The notes beneath the pieces are model-generated. The model had not been told where the DNA came from. It did no database searches and was given only the letters and a program-made list of their open reading frames with translations. A stretch of DNA of 64,000 nucleotides, taken from the NCBI RefSeq assembly GCF_014359565.1, contig NZ_JACIZD010000001.1, positions 558,001 to 622,000 on the forward strand, written 5' to 3'. The translations under genes and the position numbers were made by a program. Shown here in pieces: positions 41,538 to 51,373 of this stretch. Every line of letters starts with the position of its first letter. Within the stretch, counting starts at the first letter, position 1. This DNA comes from Immundisolibacter sp. (GTDB lineage Bacteria > Pseudomonadota > Gammaproteobacteria > Immundisolibacterales > Immundisolibacteraceae).

Positions 41538-42707
41538 TCACAGCCCCATCACCTGCTTGTAGTAAGCCCACCAGGGCGTGTTGCCGGCCTCGTCGTTCTG
41601 CAGGCTGCGGTGGCCATCCGGGCTGTCCTTGAGGCCCTTCAGGAAGTTGATCTCGCCGCCCGGCGCGCCCATGGCCTTTTGCACCCGCTCGAACATCGAG
41701 CCGTCCTCGATGCTCACGAAGCCGCTCGGGCCCAGCAGGTTGGCCGACTGGCGAATGCGGTGCTGCAGCAGTTCCGGCGGGTCGTCGGCAAAGCCGAGAT
41801 AGGTGTAATGCACCTCGGTCTTGGTCGGCCCGAGCGGGCGGCCGAAGCGAAAATTGATGGCATTCAGGTGCTTGACCACCTGCGTCACCGGGCGCAGCAA
41901 GTTGACGGCAGCGGTTTTCTCGTCGCCCTCGGTGAACACCAGCGTCGGGTCGGCGAGGTAACCGTTGTCGACCATGCGCTGGGCGCCGTAGTGCGCCCCC
42001 CAGTGCCCGGCGAAGCCGTCGGCCACCAGCGGCGCCGTGCCGCCCTGGTAGTTCAGCATGCGAAAGGCGGTATGGAGCAGGCCGGCGTGGTAGCCGTCGT
42101 TGTCCATGTATACCTTCCAGTTGCAGTTGAAGATGATCTTCTGGTAGCCGAGCAGCTTGAGTTTGCGCTCGCCGCCGCCGAGCGCGGCGCGGATGGAATC
42201 GGCCACCTCACCGAAGAACTCGTCGATCGGCGGCGTGGCCTCGTCGAAGGTCGCCCATACCACCTGGTTCCACAGCACCGCGCGCAGCCGGCGCAGGCCG
42301 TAGTGGCGCTTGTCGAAGTTCTCGGGGAAGCGCTCCTCGCCGGGTACCTTGCGCAGATTGCCGCAGTTGTCATAAGCCCATGCGTGGTACGGACAGCTGA
42401 AGTCGGTCGCCGTGCCCTTGAAGTCGGTGGTGATCTGCACCCCGCGGTGAGCGCAGGCGTTGACCATGACCGCGAATTCGTCGGCGCCGGTGCGGGTGAC
42501 GATCAGCGGTGTCTCACCAACCACGATGGTCTTGTAGTCATTGACGGCCGGCAGTTCCGCCTCCAACGCCACCGGCTGCCAGAACGGCCCGTAGAAGATC
42601 CGCTCCAGTTCCTGGCGATAAATCGCCTCGTCCGTGTAGAGGGCGTAGGGAATGCGCGTGTGGTCGGTCCATGCCCGGATCGGCAGGTCGCGGCTGGGTG
42701 CGTTCAT
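41538..42707 (-). CDS. Rieske aromatic-ring-hydroxylating oxygenase, alpha subunit
   Basis: A 389-residue catalytic subunit. The Rieske [2Fe-2S] motif is CAH (85-87) and CPYHAW (105-110), 17 residues apart. The mononuclear iron site is NWKVYMDNDGYHAGLLHTAF, giving H207 and H212 and the bridging Asp204. It would hydroxylate an aromatic or related ring with O2. No ferredoxin or reductase gene is adjacent, so electrons must come from a partner encoded elsewhere. ATG 42707 has a GGAG upstream. It is divergent from a phosphodiesterase-family gene. Confidence 0.92.
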   Translation of the reverse strand: MNAPSRDLPIRAWTDHTRIPYALYTDEAIYRQELERIFYGPFWQPVALEAELPAVNDYKTIVVGETPLIVTRTGADEFAVMVNACAHRGVQITTDFKGTATDFSCPYHAWAYDNCGNLRKVPGEERFPENFDKRHYGLRRLRAVLWNQVVWATFDEATPPIDEFFGEVADSIRAALGGGERKLKLLGYQKIIFNCNWKVYMDNDGYHAGLLHTAFRMLNYQGGTAPLVADGFAGHWGAHYGAQRMVDNGYLADPTLVFTEGDEKTAAVNLLRPVTQVVKHLNAINFRFGRPLGPTKTEVHYTYLGFADDPPELLQHRIRQSANLLGPSGFVSIEDGSMFERVQKAMGAPGGEINFLKGLKDSPDGHRSLQNDEAGNTPWWAYYKQVMGL

Positions 42708-42773
42708 AATCGGTGCTCCGCAATCGTTGACAGGGCTCGGCGTGCCCGTCTGCGCTTTATATAACAGCTTCGC

Positions 42774-43988
42774 TTGAACACACCAGAACGTTCGTTGACC
42801 ATCGTCAGGCCGACTCGCATCAATGCCGGCACCCCGCTTCTGATACCACCGGACTATGCCCACAGCACCCTCGGCCTGACGGCATCGATCGAGGTGGCCT
42901 GTGGCGGTCCGGGCGCGGGCACGGCGCCGCTGTCCGAACTGCCGTCCGGCGCACTCGCCGCAAAACGCAGCGTGGTGCAGCTGATCATCGACGGGCTGGG
43001 CCTGGATTACCTGCGTCAGGCGAGCCCCGATGGAGTGCTTGCAAACAGCATCCTGTGCGGTCTGAGCAGCGTGTGTCCGGCCACCACCTCGGCCGCCATC
43101 ACCAGCTTTTTCACCGGCCTGGCGCCGGCCAGCCACGGCCTGCTGGGCTGGTTCACGCCATTCGAGGCGCGCGACCAGGTCGTGCTGCCGCTGCTGGCGC
43201 GGGTGCGCAACGGGCCGGGCCTTCCGGCAACGGATCTGGCCACGCTCTATCGCAGCCCGCCGTTGGCCGCCCGCCTGGCGCGGGACTGCCATGTGGTCAC
43301 CGGCCGGCGCATTGCCGGCTCGGCCTACTCGCGCTTCCACGCCGGCCCGGCGCAGGTACACGGCTACCGCTCACTCAGTGGCCTGTTCGGGCAGCTCGAG
43401 CGCCTGGTGCGTGCCGACGGCCCGCCCCGCTACGTGCACGCCTACTGGTCGGAACTGGATCACCTGGCGCACGAGCACGGGGTTGCGAGTCGCCGCACAC
43501 GCGAGCACCTGCGCCAGATCGAGGCTCAGCTGGGGCGGTTCCTGAAAGCCATCGCCGGCAGCGACACGCTGCTGCTGGTGACGGCCGATCACGGCTTCAT
43601 CGACACCGCGCCCGAGCGCAGCCTGCTGCTGAACGATCACCCGGACCTGGCGCAGCAATTACGCCTGCCGTTGGCCGGCGAATCGCGCCTGGCCTTCGTG
43701 CACGCCAAACCGGAGCAGCGCGAGACGCTGGGGCTGGACCTCGCGGAATTTCTGGGCGATCGGGCCACGGTGCTGAGCGGTGCGCAGTTCATCGCGGCCG
43801 GTTTTCTGGGGCCAGGCGAGCACCACCCGGCACTCGCGCAGCGGGTCGGCGACTGGGTGGTTGCGATGGCCGACGGCTGGACCCTGCGCGATCGCCTGCC
43901 CGGCGAGAAGCCCTTCATGCCGATTGGTGTTCACGGCGGCCTGAGCGCCGCCGAACTGAACGTGCCTGTGGCGGTGTTCGAGGCCTGA
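42774..43988 (+). CDS. alkaline-phosphatase-superfamily phosphodiesterase (nucleotide pyrophosphatase-like)
   Basis: A 404-residue metalloenzyme of the type I phosphodiesterase/nucleotide pyrophosphatase family. Metal and nucleophile motifs are all visible: LIIDGLGLDYL with D73, CPATTSAAITSFFTG with the Thr nucleophile (104/105), YWSELDHLAHEHG, LVTADHGFID, and IGVHGGLS near the end. No signal peptide is seen. The start is uncertain: TTG at 42774 keeps the Pro-rich N-terminus, but it has no clear ribosome-binding site. The substrate cannot be told from sequence. Confidence 0.78.
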   Translation: MNTPERSLTIVRPTRINAGTPLLIPPDYAHSTLGLTASIEVACGGPGAGTAPLSELPSGALAAKRSVVQLIIDGLGLDYLRQASPDGVLANSILCGLSSVCPATTSAAITSFFTGLAPASHGLLGWFTPFEARDQVVLPLLARVRNGPGLPATDLATLYRSPPLAARLARDCHVVTGRRIAGSAYSRFHAGPAQVHGYRSLSGLFGQLERLVRADGPPRYVHAYWSELDHLAHEHGVASRRTREHLRQIEAQLGRFLKAIAGSDTLLLVTADHGFIDTAPERSLLLNDHPDLAQQLRLPLAGESRLAFVHAKPEQRETLGLDLAEFLGDRATVLSGAQFIAAGFLGPGEHHPALAQRVGDWVVAMADGWTLRDRLPGEKPFMPIGVHGGLSAAELNVPVAVFEA

Positions 43989-44000
43989 GACGGGCCTGTT

Positions 44001-44450
44001 TCAGGCTGCCTCGTCACCGGGCGGCGGCGGCAAGGGCGGCGGCGGGCACTGCTCGCGCAGCAGCCGCGCCAACTCACGGCAGGCGTCGGTGACCGTGAAC
44101 ACGCCGGCCAGGCGGCCCTTGCGGGTGACCAGGGCCGAGCCGATGCGCCGCGCCACCAGCGTGTCGAGCACCTGATCCAGCGGCGCATTAAGGTCCACGA
44201 CGTACACATCCGTGGCCATCGCATCGCGCACCTTGAGACCGCTGCGCTGCGCATAATCCGGATCCAGGCCCAGCAGCAGCTTCAGGTCGCGATCGCTGAT
44301 GATGCCGACCAGGCGCTCGCCGTCCATGACCGGCAGATGGTGCAGCCGGTGCCGGTTCAGGAACTCGCGCGCTTCGGACACCGGCGCATCGGCCGCGATG
44401 GCGTGCGGAAACGGCGTCATGATGCGGCGAATTTCGGGCATCCGTTTCAC
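44001..44450 (-). CDS. CBS-domain protein
   Basis: A pair of CBS domains (about 149 residues from the GTG at 44450). The first contains MTPFPHAIAADAPVSEARE and HHLPVMDGERLVGIISDRDL, the second VRDAMATDVYVVDLNAPLDQ and SALVTRKGRLAGVFTVTD. CBS pairs bind adenine nucleotides and regulate partner proteins. The C-terminus is a Pro-rich tail. The GTG has CAGGG seven bases upstream; ATG 44441 and ATG 44483/44501 are alternatives. It is 57 bases after the ACR3 gene, which suggests co-transcription, but a role in arsenic export is speculative. Confidence 0.8.
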   Translation of the reverse strand: MKRMPEIRRIMTPFPHAIAADAPVSEAREFLNRHRLHHLPVMDGERLVGIISDRDLKLLLGLDPDYAQRSGLKVRDAMATDVYVVDLNAPLDQVLDTLVARRIGSALVTRKGRLAGVFTVTDACRELARLLREQCPPPPLPPPPGDEAA

Positions 44451-44507
44451 GACAAAACCCTGTGCAATAGCTTCGGCCAGCATGCCACAGGACGGCCGCA
44501 ACGGCCT

Positions 44508-45581
44508 TCAGGCGACCTCCGGCGCGCCGCGCCGGTACCAGTCGCGACTGCGATTGACCAGGGCGACCAGGGCCAGCATGGCCGGCACCTCCACCAGCAC
44601 GCCGACCACCGTGGCCAGCGCCGCTCCAGAATGCAGGCCAAACAGGCTGATTGCCACCGCCACCGCCAGCTCGAAGAAATTCGACGTGCCGATCAGCGCC
44701 GCCGGGGCGCCCACCGCCAGCGGCACCCGCCAGGCACGCGCCCACAGGTACGCGATGCCGAAAATAAGCGCCGTCTGCACCAGCAGCGGCACCGCAATCA
44801 GCACGATGTCCAGGGGCCGCTCGACCAGCGTGCGCGCCTGAAACGCGAACAGCAGCCCGACGGTGGCGATCAGCGCCACCACGGTCAGCGGCTTGATGCG
44901 CGCGGTGAATGCCGTCACCGCCGCCACGCCACCGCGGCGCTCCAGCCGCCGGCGCGTGAGGTTGCCCGCCACCAGCGGTATCACCACGTACAGCAACACC
45001 GACAGCAGCAGCGTGCCCCACGGCACGGTCACCTGCGTGACGCCCAGCAGCAGCGCCACGATGGGCGCAAAGGCGAACACCATGATCAGGTCGTTCACCG
45101 CCACCTGCACCAGGGTGTAATTCGGATCGCCGCGCGTCAGGTTGCTCCACACGAACACCATCGCCGTGCACGGCGCGGCGCCCAGCAGGATCATGCCGGC
45201 GATATAGGCCTGCGCCAGCTCCGGCCCGACCCGCTCACCCCAGATCGGACCGAAGAACAGCAGCGCGATGCCGGCCATGGTGAACGGCTTGATCAGCCAG
45301 TTGACCACCAGCGTGATGACGAGGCCGCGCGGGCGGTCGCCGACCCGGCGCACGGCGGCGAAATCGATGCTGACCATCATCGGGAAGATCATGGCCCAGA
45401 TCAGCACCGCCACCGGCAGGTTCACGTGGGCGTATTCCAGCCGCGCCAGGGTGGCAAACGGCGCGGGCGCCAGATTGCCCAGCAGCGTGCCGACCAGCAT
45501 GGCCAGCGCCACCCACACACTCAGATAACGCTCGAATACACCCAGCGGCGAAGCCTTCGTCGCAGAGCACACTGTCTTCAT
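44508..45581 (-). CDS. ACR3-family arsenite efflux transporter
   Basis: A 357-residue membrane protein with about ten hydrophobic segments. Hallmarks of ACR3 are [20 protein letters not shown], the cysteine-containing [20 protein letters not shown] and [19 protein letters not shown]. It exports arsenite using the proton motive force. No arsR regulator is adjacent; an arsC gene lies about 6 kb to the right. The ACR3 type is often named acr3 or arsB. Confidence 0.93.
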   Translation of the reverse strand: MKTVCSATKASPLGVFERYLSVWVALAMLVGTLLGNLAPAPFATLARLEYAHVNLPVAVLIWAMIFPMMVSIDFAAVRRVGDRPRGLVITLVVNWLIKPFTMAGIALLFFGPIWGERVGPELAQAYIAGMILLGAAPCTAMVFVWSNLTRGDPNYTLVQVAVNDLIMVFAFAPIVALLLGVTQVTVPWGTLLLSVLLYVVIPLVAGNLTRRRLERRGGVAAVTAFTARIKPLTVVALIATVGLLFAFQARTLVERPLDIVLIAVPLLVQTALIFGIAYLWARAWRVPLAVGAPAALIGTSNFFELAVAVAISLFGLHSGAALATVVGVLVEVPAMLALVALVNRSRDWYRRGAPEVA

Positions 45582-45756
45582 CGCAAACTCCGAAGCGCGG
45601 GGATGAGGTCGCCGACCCTATCATCGGGCCGGCACGCGCGAGTCTACTGGCCGCCGTCGGTTTTTTTGTCGCATGCGTCAACCCGACCGGCGTCAGAACC
45701 GTGATGGGCATCGGTCTGGCCGGCGGCACAGCGCTGGCCGAACAGGACCGTGGCGC

Positions 45757-45861
45757 ATGAGCAGCGCCAGCACCCTCTCGCCCGAGCAACGGGCAGAGCG
45801 TCTGGACCGCTGGCGAAGTGCCCCGGACGCGGCCCCCCGGCGACCGGACGCCGATCGCTAG
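45757..45861 (+). CDS. possible 34-residue small ORF
   Basis: A short frame starting MSSASTLSPEQRAERLDRWR, with AGGA nine bases upstream. Its start overlaps (ATGA) the end of another open frame encoding a hydrophobic stretch LLAAVGFFVACVNPTGVR and GIGLAGGTALAEQDRGA, which lacks a good start codon. This lies in the 276-base gap between the ACR3 gene and rsmJ. It may be a real mini-pair or chance; no homology is recognised. Confidence 0.2.
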   Translation: MSSASTLSPEQRAERLDRWRSAPDAAPRRPDADR

Positions 45862-46634
45862 TCGTTCTGGTCGGCCATGGTGCTGCTGGCCTCGGCGGGG
45901 TTGGCAGCGCTCAGGTACACGTCGAAACGCACTGCGCGGCCCTTGAAGCACAGGTCCACGTCGGCTGCCAGGGCCGGCGCGTGCAGGGGCCGCTTGACCA
46001 CCACGCGCCGCCGCGCCCGCGTGCGCGCCAGCGCCAGCAACTGGGCACCACCCTCGTCGTCGCCGGTCAGCTCGCGCAGCAGTTGCAGCTCGCGCCTGGG
46101 CAGGGCGGTGCGGCCCTCGCCGGGGAACATCGGATCAAGATAGATCACGTCCACCGGCCCGAGGTCCGCGGCGCCCAGCATCGCCCGCGCATCGGTGTGA
46201 ACCAGCCTGAGGCTGCCTGGAGGCGGCAGGCGCGGGGCGCGCTGCAGGGCATCCTGCACCAGCGCATGGATGACCGGCTGGCGCTCGCAGGCGATCACGT
46301 CGAAGCCGGCCCGCGCCAGACGCCAGGCGTCCGTGGCAAGACCGGCCGTCAGGTCCAGCAGCCGCGCCGGGCGGTTTTTCATGCGCGTGGCGCGCAGCAG
46401 TTCCCCGCCACCGTGGGTGCCAATCCGGTCGAAATCGACTCGCAATGGTGTCAGGCGCCGGCCCGGTGCACGCAGCTCAAGTCCAGTCGGGCCATACACC
46501 AGCGCCAACCGCGCGATCTCCTGCCGGTCAACCAGTGGCAGCCCGTGTTCGGCCGCGAGCCGCGCCGGGCGCTCGTCATCTGCCGCTGCCAGTACGGCGA
46601 CCGCCAGCAGCACGTCAGCTGTGCCGCCGCTCAC
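45858..46634 (-). CDS. rsmJ: 16S rRNA m2G1516 methyltransferase RsmJ
   Basis: A 258-residue SAM-dependent methyltransferase for guanine 1516 of 16S rRNA. The family run is visible: LLDLTAGLATDAWRLARAGF (SAM site), ACERQPVIHALVQDAL, DVIYLDPMFPGEGRTAL and RRVVVKRPLHAPAL near the end. The start GTG at 46634 overlaps zapE by 20 bases. A GTG at 46613 is an alternative. Confidence 0.9.
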   Translation of the reverse strand: MSGGTADVLLAVAVLAAADDERPARLAAEHGLPLVDRQEIARLALVYGPTGLELRAPGRRLTPLRVDFDRIGTHGGGELLRATRMKNRPARLLDLTAGLATDAWRLARAGFDVIACERQPVIHALVQDALQRAPRLPPPGSLRLVHTDARAMLGAADLGPVDVIYLDPMFPGEGRTALPRRELQLLRELTGDDEGGAQLLALARTRARRRVVVKRPLHAPALAADVDLCFKGRAVRFDVYLSAANPAEASSTMADQND

Positions 46635-47712
46635 CGGGCCAGGCTGCGGACTGCATCTCGATGAGGCGACTGACCGTGCGCTGGAACTCGAACGCCATCC
46701 GCTCGCCGCGATATAGCTCGCCCGGCGGCGCCGCGGCGGACACGATGAGGTTCACGCCCCGGTCGTAGAACACATCGACCAGATTGGTAAACCGGTGCGC
46801 GACGTCGTACTCGTCGGCGTCCAGCCGCGGCACGCCCGACAGCAGTACGGTGTGGAAGCGCTCGGCGATTTCCAGGTAATCCATGGCGCTGCGCGGCGTG
46901 CGGCACAGGGCTTCGAAATCGAACCAGGCCACATCGCTGCCCCGGCGGCGCACGGCGACAGGGCGGCCGTTGACGCTCAGCGGCGCCGATTTTTCGTGCT
47001 CCGGTACCAGACGGGTGAAGGCCGCTTCCATGCCGGCCTCGGCATCCGCCCCGAGCGGGCTCATGTAACGGCGCAGGTCGTGCAGGGCGCGGCGCCGGTA
47101 ATCGACTGGTCCGTTCAGCTCGATGACGTCGAGCCGCTCCTTGAGCAGCGCGATGGTCGGCAGAAAACGCGCCCGCTGCAGGCCATGCAGGTACAGATCT
47201 TCCGGCCGGCGATTGGAGGTGACCACCAGATACACGCCACGCGCCAGCAGCTCGCGCAGCAGGCCGCCCAGCAGCATGGCATCGGCGATGTCATGGACCT
47301 GGAACTCGTCGAAGCACAGCACCTGCGCCTGGCTCGCCCAACCGTCCGCGATGCGCGGCAGCGGGTCCGCGATGTCGCCCAGGCGCCGCCGCTCCTCATG
47401 CACGGCCAGCATGAACTGGTGGAAATGCAGCCGGCGCTTGCGCTCGCCCGGCACGCAGTCGAAGAACAGGTCCAGCAGGTAGCTCTTGCCGCGCCCGACA
47501 TCACCCCATAGGTAGGCGCCAGACAGCGGCGGTTGGACGGGGCGGCGGATGAAGCTGGGTAGCCAGGCGCGGCGCGGCGGGTTGACTAGCGTGTGCCACA
47601 GGACATCGAGCCGGGCGGCGGCGGCCTCTTGCAGCGGATCGGCCACGAAATCCGGCTGCGTGGTGTCCCAGCGGTAGCGGGCCAGCGGCGTGGTCGGAAC
47701 CGCCTGCAACAT
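46615..47712 (-). CDS. zapE: cell division protein ZapE (AFG1-like ATPase)
   Basis: A 365-residue AAA-type ATPase associated with the division ring under stress. Walker A is YLWGDVGRGKSYLLDLFF (about residue 70), Walker B is VLCFDEFQVHDIADAML, and the C-terminal LCRTPRSAMDYLEIAERFHT and FTNLVDVFYDRGVNLIVSA are typical of the AFG1/YhcM family. It follows sdhB after 16 bases. Confidence 0.93.
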   Translation of the reverse strand: MLQAVPTTPLARYRWDTTQPDFVADPLQEAAAARLDVLWHTLVNPPRRAWLPSFIRRPVQPPLSGAYLWGDVGRGKSYLLDLFFDCVPGERKRRLHFHQFMLAVHEERRRLGDIADPLPRIADGWASQAQVLCFDEFQVHDIADAMLLGGLLRELLARGVYLVVTSNRRPEDLYLHGLQRARFLPTIALLKERLDVIELNGPVDYRRRALHDLRRYMSPLGADAEAGMEAAFTRLVPEHEKSAPLSVNGRPVAVRRRGSDVAWFDFEALCRTPRSAMDYLEIAERFHTVLLSGVPRLDADEYDVAHRFTNLVDVFYDRGVNLIVSAAAPPGELYRGERMAFEFQRTVSRLIEMQSAAWPGERRHS

Positions 47713-47728
47713 GGGGCCGCCGCCGCGC

Positions 47729-48520
47729 CTACAGGTGGCGCTGCACCAGCCGCTTCTTGATGTCGGCGATGGCCTTGGCCGGGTTCAGGCCCTTCGGGCA
47801 GGCGCTGGTGCAGTTCATGATGGTGTGGCAGCGGTACAGCCGGAACGGGTCCTCGAGCTGGTCGAGCCGCTCGCCGGTGGACTCGTCACGGCTGTCGATG
47901 ATCCAGCGGTGCGCCGCCAGCAGCGTGGCTGGGCCGAAGAAGCGGTCCGAGTTCCACCAGTAGGACGGACAGGATGTCGAACAGCAGGCGCACAGGATGC
48001 ACTCGTAATGGCCGTCGAGCTGGTTGCGGTCTTTCTTGGACTGCCGATGCTCGCGCCCGGACGGCGGCGGCGTTTCGGTCTTCAGCCACGGCTCCAGCGC
48101 CGCGTACTGGGCATAGAAGTGCGTCAGGTCCGGCACCAGATCCTTGATGACTTCCTGGTGCGGCAGCGGAAAGATGCGCACGTGCGTGCTGCGGCAGTCG
48201 GCGGTGGCCTTGGTACAGGCCAGCGTGTTCACGCCGTCGATATTCATGGCGCAGGAGCCGCACACGCCCTCGCGGCAGGAGCGGCGGAACGTCAGGCCAC
48301 CGTCCATGCGATTCTTGATGTGCAGCAGGGCGTCCAGCACCATCGGCCCGCACTCGGCGGTATCGACCTCGTAGGTCTGCGTGCGCGGCGCCTGGTCAGA
48401 GTCTGGATCGTAGCGGTAGATCTCGAACTGCACCGTGGTCCCCAGGGTGGGAACTGCCGCCGGCTCTGAGCGGGGCGGTGTGGCCAGCAGGTCGCGTTCG
48501 ACGCGGGCTTTTTCAGCCAT
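47729..48520 (-). CDS. sdhB: succinate dehydrogenase iron-sulfur subunit
   Basis: A 263-residue subunit carrying three iron-sulfur clusters between SdhA and the membrane. The [2Fe-2S] cluster is bound by [15 protein letters not shown] and a later Cys; the [4Fe-4S]/[3Fe-4S] set by [16 protein letters not shown] and [17 protein letters not shown]. An N-terminal extension of about 25 residues precedes the core. Last gene of sdhCDAB. Confidence 0.96.
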   Translation of the reverse strand: MAEKARVERDLLATPPRSEPAAVPTLGTTVQFEIYRYDPDSDQAPRTQTYEVDTAECGPMVLDALLHIKNRMDGGLTFRRSCREGVCGSCAMNIDGVNTLACTKATADCRSTHVRIFPLPHQEVIKDLVPDLTHFYAQYAALEPWLKTETPPPSGREHRQSKKDRNQLDGHYECILCACCSTSCPSYWWNSDRFFGPATLLAAHRWIIDSRDESTGERLDQLEDPFRLYRCHTIMNCTSACPKGLNPAKAIADIKKRLVQRHL

Positions 48521-48539
48521 CTTGCTCGTTCCTCTGTGC

Positions 48540-50345
48540 TCAGTAGACGCGTTTCATGGGCGGGATCGGGGCGACCTCATCGGTCAGGGTGTGGGCGGTC
48601 ACGCTCCGGTAACCCAGGCGCACCTGCCCGCTGACCACGTCCGGCACCCAGGCCAGACTGTGCTTCATCCAGTTCACGTCGTCGCGCTCGGGGTAGTCGT
48701 CGCGGGCATGGGCGCCGCGCGATTCCTTGCGCTCGGCGGCGCAGTCCATGGTGGCCAGCGCCACCGTGAGCAGGTTCTCCAGCTCCAGCGCCTCGACCAG
48801 GTCCGTGTTGAACACCATGCCGTGATCGGTCAGGCCGATGTCGGGCAGCATGGCCGCCGCCTCGCGGATTTCCTTGACGCCGGCCTGCAGCGTTTCTTCC
48901 TTGCGGAACACCGCGCAGCGCTGCTGCATGGTGCGCTGCATGCGCTCGCGGATGTCCACCGGCGCATGGCGGCCCCGGGCCTGGCGCATGCGGTCGAAGC
49001 GCTCAATGCCGCCGCGGCCGGCCGCTGCCGTGACCTTGGGCTGCGGCAGTGTCGGCAGGGTGTCCTTCAGACGCAGCGCTGCGGCGCGACCGAACACGAT
49101 GATGTCCAGCAGGCTGTTGGCGCCCAGGCGGTTGGCGCCGTGCACCGACACGCAGGCCGCCTCGCCGATGGCAAACAGCCCCGGCACCACCACGTCGTTG
49201 CCGTTGGCATCCTGGTTGATGACCTCGCCGTGGTAGTTGGTCGGGATGCCGCCCATGTTGTAGTGCACGGTCGGCAGCACCGGGATCGGCTCGCGCGTCA
49301 CGTCTACGCCGGCGAAGATGCGCGCCGTCTCGGAGATGCCCGGCAGGCGCTCGTGCAGGGTGTCGGCACCCAGGTGTTCCAGGTGCAGCAGGATGTGGTC
49401 CTTTTTCGGGCCGCAGCCGCGGCCTTCCAGGATTTCCACCGTCATGGCGCGCGACACCACGTCGCGCGAGGCCAGATCCTTGGCGCTGGGCGCGTAGCGC
49501 TCCATGAAGCGCTCGCCGTTGACGTTGGTCAGGTAGCCGCCTTCGCCGCGCGCGCCTTCGGTGATCAGACAGCCGGCCGGGTAGATGCCGGTGGGGTGGA
49601 ACTGCACCATTTCCATGTCCTGCAGCGGCACGCCGATGCGCGCCGCCAGCGCCATGCCGTCGCCGGTGCAGATGTGCGCCGCGGTGCAGGACTGATAGGC
49701 GCGCCCGTAGCCGCCGGTGGCCAGCACCACGGCGCGGGCGAAGAAGCGGTGCAGGCGGCCCTCGACCATGTCGTAGGCGACCACGCCGATAACCCGGCCG
49801 CTGTCGTCGGTCATCAGGTCGACGGCGAAATACTCGACGAAAAACTGCGCCTTGTGCTTGAGCGACTGCTGATACAGCGTGTGCAGCATGGCGTGGCCGG
49901 TGCGGTCGGCGGCGGCGCAGGTGCGCTGGGCCGGTGTCTTGTGGTCGGCCTGGTACTGGCCGCCGAACGGGCGCTGGTAGATCTTGCCGTCGTCGGTGCG
50001 CGAGAACGGCATGCCGGCGTTTTCCAGCTCGATCACCGCCGGGATGGCATGCTGGCACATGTACTGGATGGCGTCCTGGTCGCCCAGCCAGTCCGAGCCC
50101 TTGACCGTGTCGTAGAAGTGATCGCGCCAGTCGTCCTCGACCATGTTGCCCAGCGCGGCATTGATGCCGCCCTGCGCCGCCACCGTGTGCGAACGGGTCG
50201 GGAACACCTTGGTGATGCAGGCCACCGACATGTGCTCGGCCGCCATGCCGAAAGTGGCGCGCAGGCCGGCGCCGCCGGCGCCCACCACCACCACGTCGAA
50301 CTGGTGGTCGGTGATCGTGTAATCGCTGGTCATTCCGCTGTTCAT
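48540..50345 (-). CDS. sdhA: succinate dehydrogenase flavoprotein subunit
   Basis: A 601-residue subunit that oxidises succinate to fumarate. The FAD-binding motif [17 protein letters not shown] is followed by [17 protein letters not shown] (the His that covalently holds FAD), [20 protein letters not shown] and [18 protein letters not shown] 50345 has GGAG immediately before it; ATG 50333 ([11 protein letters not shown]) is an alternative. Order sdhC-sdhD-sdhA-sdhB is canonical. Confidence 0.97.
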   Translation of the reverse strand: MNSGMTSDYTITDHQFDVVVVGAGGAGLRATFGMAAEHMSVACITKVFPTRSHTVAAQGGINAALGNMVEDDWRDHFYDTVKGSDWLGDQDAIQYMCQHAIPAVIELENAGMPFSRTDDGKIYQRPFGGQYQADHKTPAQRTCAAADRTGHAMLHTLYQQSLKHKAQFFVEYFAVDLMTDDSGRVIGVVAYDMVEGRLHRFFARAVVLATGGYGRAYQSCTAAHICTGDGMALAARIGVPLQDMEMVQFHPTGIYPAGCLITEGARGEGGYLTNVNGERFMERYAPSAKDLASRDVVSRAMTVEILEGRGCGPKKDHILLHLEHLGADTLHERLPGISETARIFAGVDVTREPIPVLPTVHYNMGGIPTNYHGEVINQDANGNDVVVPGLFAIGEAACVSVHGANRLGANSLLDIIVFGRAAALRLKDTLPTLPQPKVTAAAGRGGIERFDRMRQARGRHAPVDIRERMQRTMQQRCAVFRKEETLQAGVKEIREAAAMLPDIGLTDHGMVFNTDLVEALELENLLTVALATMDCAAERKESRGAHARDDYPERDDVNWMKHSLAWVPDVVSGQVRLGYRSVTAHTLTDEVAPIPPMKRVY

Positions 50346-50362
50346 CTCCGGGGCCTGCTCCG

Positions 50363-50752
50363 TCACTGTCCGAACATCACGCGCAGCACCGACACCGTGG
50401 CCACGCTGCCGAGCCCCACTGCCACGACCAGCAGCCCGATCAGCGCCAGCAGGCTCTGCGCCGGCACGTGGATGTAGTCCTCGATCAGCACCCGGCTGCA
50501 CAGATAGGCGTTGATCATCGCGATCAGGAAAAACACCAGCATCAGGCCACCGGTAGTCGGCGCCGCCAGCCAGGCGCGGGCCTCGTCCAGCGACACGCCG
50601 CCGGCGCTCAGGCACACCAGCTGCACCAGCAGGACCGCACCCAACCCGATCAGCGCCGCGGCCGTCAGGCGCTCCCAGAAAAATGCACCGGTGCCGGCGC
50701 CGCTGGCGCCATAGCCCCGCGCCAGCGCACGCGGCGAGCGAAACTGCGTCAT
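50363..50752 (-). CDS. sdhD: succinate dehydrogenase membrane anchor subunit
   Basis: A 129-residue protein with three hydrophobic helices (about 28-48, 63-85, 98-122). [15 protein letters not shown] and the [13 protein letters not shown] stretch, with its quinone/heme-side Tyr and Asp, are typical. The start overlaps the sdhC stop by one base (TGATG). Confidence 0.9.
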   Translation of the reverse strand: MTQFRSPRALARGYGASGAGTGAFFWERLTAAALIGLGAVLLVQLVCLSAGGVSLDEARAWLAAPTTGGLMLVFFLIAMINAYLCSRVLIEDYIHVPAQSLLALIGLLVVAVGLGSVATVSVLRVMFGQ

Positions 50753-51138
50753 CAGCCGGCCCTCATGGCGATGTAAAGCCACACCAGCACGCTGGCCACG
50801 GCCGAGCCGATCAGCGCCAGCCGGCCGGTAAGCCGGGCGGTGTCGAGATCGAAGCCGTAACCCATGTCCCATGCGAAATGGCGAATCCATTGCGCGGCGT
50901 AGAAGAACGCGCAGAAGGTCCAGCCAAACAGCATGACCTTGCCGACGATGCTGCCCCATAGCGCGCTGAAGGCATCGAACAGCGCGCCGCCCTGCGCGAT
51001 CGCCAGCAGCCACGCGGCCAGAAAACCGAGTCCGCCGAGCAGGGCGGCGCTCACGGCGCGGTGCAGAATGGACGTGTAACTACCGATCAGCGGACGGTAG
51101 ATGGTCAGGTGAGGCGACAACGGCCGCGGTTTGCCCAT
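50752..51138 (-). CDS. sdhC: succinate dehydrogenase cytochrome b556 subunit
   Basis: A 128-residue heme-b subunit. It starts [20 protein letters not shown], with [14 protein letters not shown] containing the quinone-pocket Ser/Arg, and [20 protein letters not shown] carrying the heme His. Three membrane helices. ATG 51138 has AAGGGAG eight bases upstream. First gene of the operon, divergent from dksA. Confidence 0.94.
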   Translation of the reverse strand: MGKPRPLSPHLTIYRPLIGSYTSILHRAVSAALLGGLGFLAAWLLAIAQGGALFDAFSALWGSIVGKVMLFGWTFCAFFYAAQWIRHFAWDMGYGFDLDTARLTGRLALIGSAVASVLVWLYIAMRAG

Positions 51139-51276
51139 GGGGCAGACTCCCTTGCTGGATACATTTTGTTTTGCATCGCGGCAGGACCGGGCCGGCGGAT
51201 GCAAGCCCGCGTCGGTTCCGACGGCGCGTAGCAGGCGGGCGAGTTTAACATGCAGGCCCGCCGCGCTGATGGTCGG

Positions 51277-51305
51277 TTGGTGGCGCGCCGGGTATGCATT
51301 AGAAT
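51277..51305 (+). promoter_or_regulatory. candidate sigma-70 promoter of dksA
   Basis: TTGGTG at 51277-51282 and TAGAAT at 51300-51305 are separated by 17 bases, upstream of dksA. A near-identical TAGAAT -10 (53995-54000) lies upstream of apbC, but without a good -35. Confidence 0.4.
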
Positions 51306-51373
51306 TCCGCGCCCCCGAAAACCCCATGCCGGCCGTCGAGCCAGACGCCGGCAGCGCACCTGGAGTCCCGCCA

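Noticed and set aside
42727-42765. TTGACA and TATATA/TATAAC between the Rieske and phosphodiesterase genes as a promoter
   Set aside because: The spacing is about 27 bases, too long for sigma-70.
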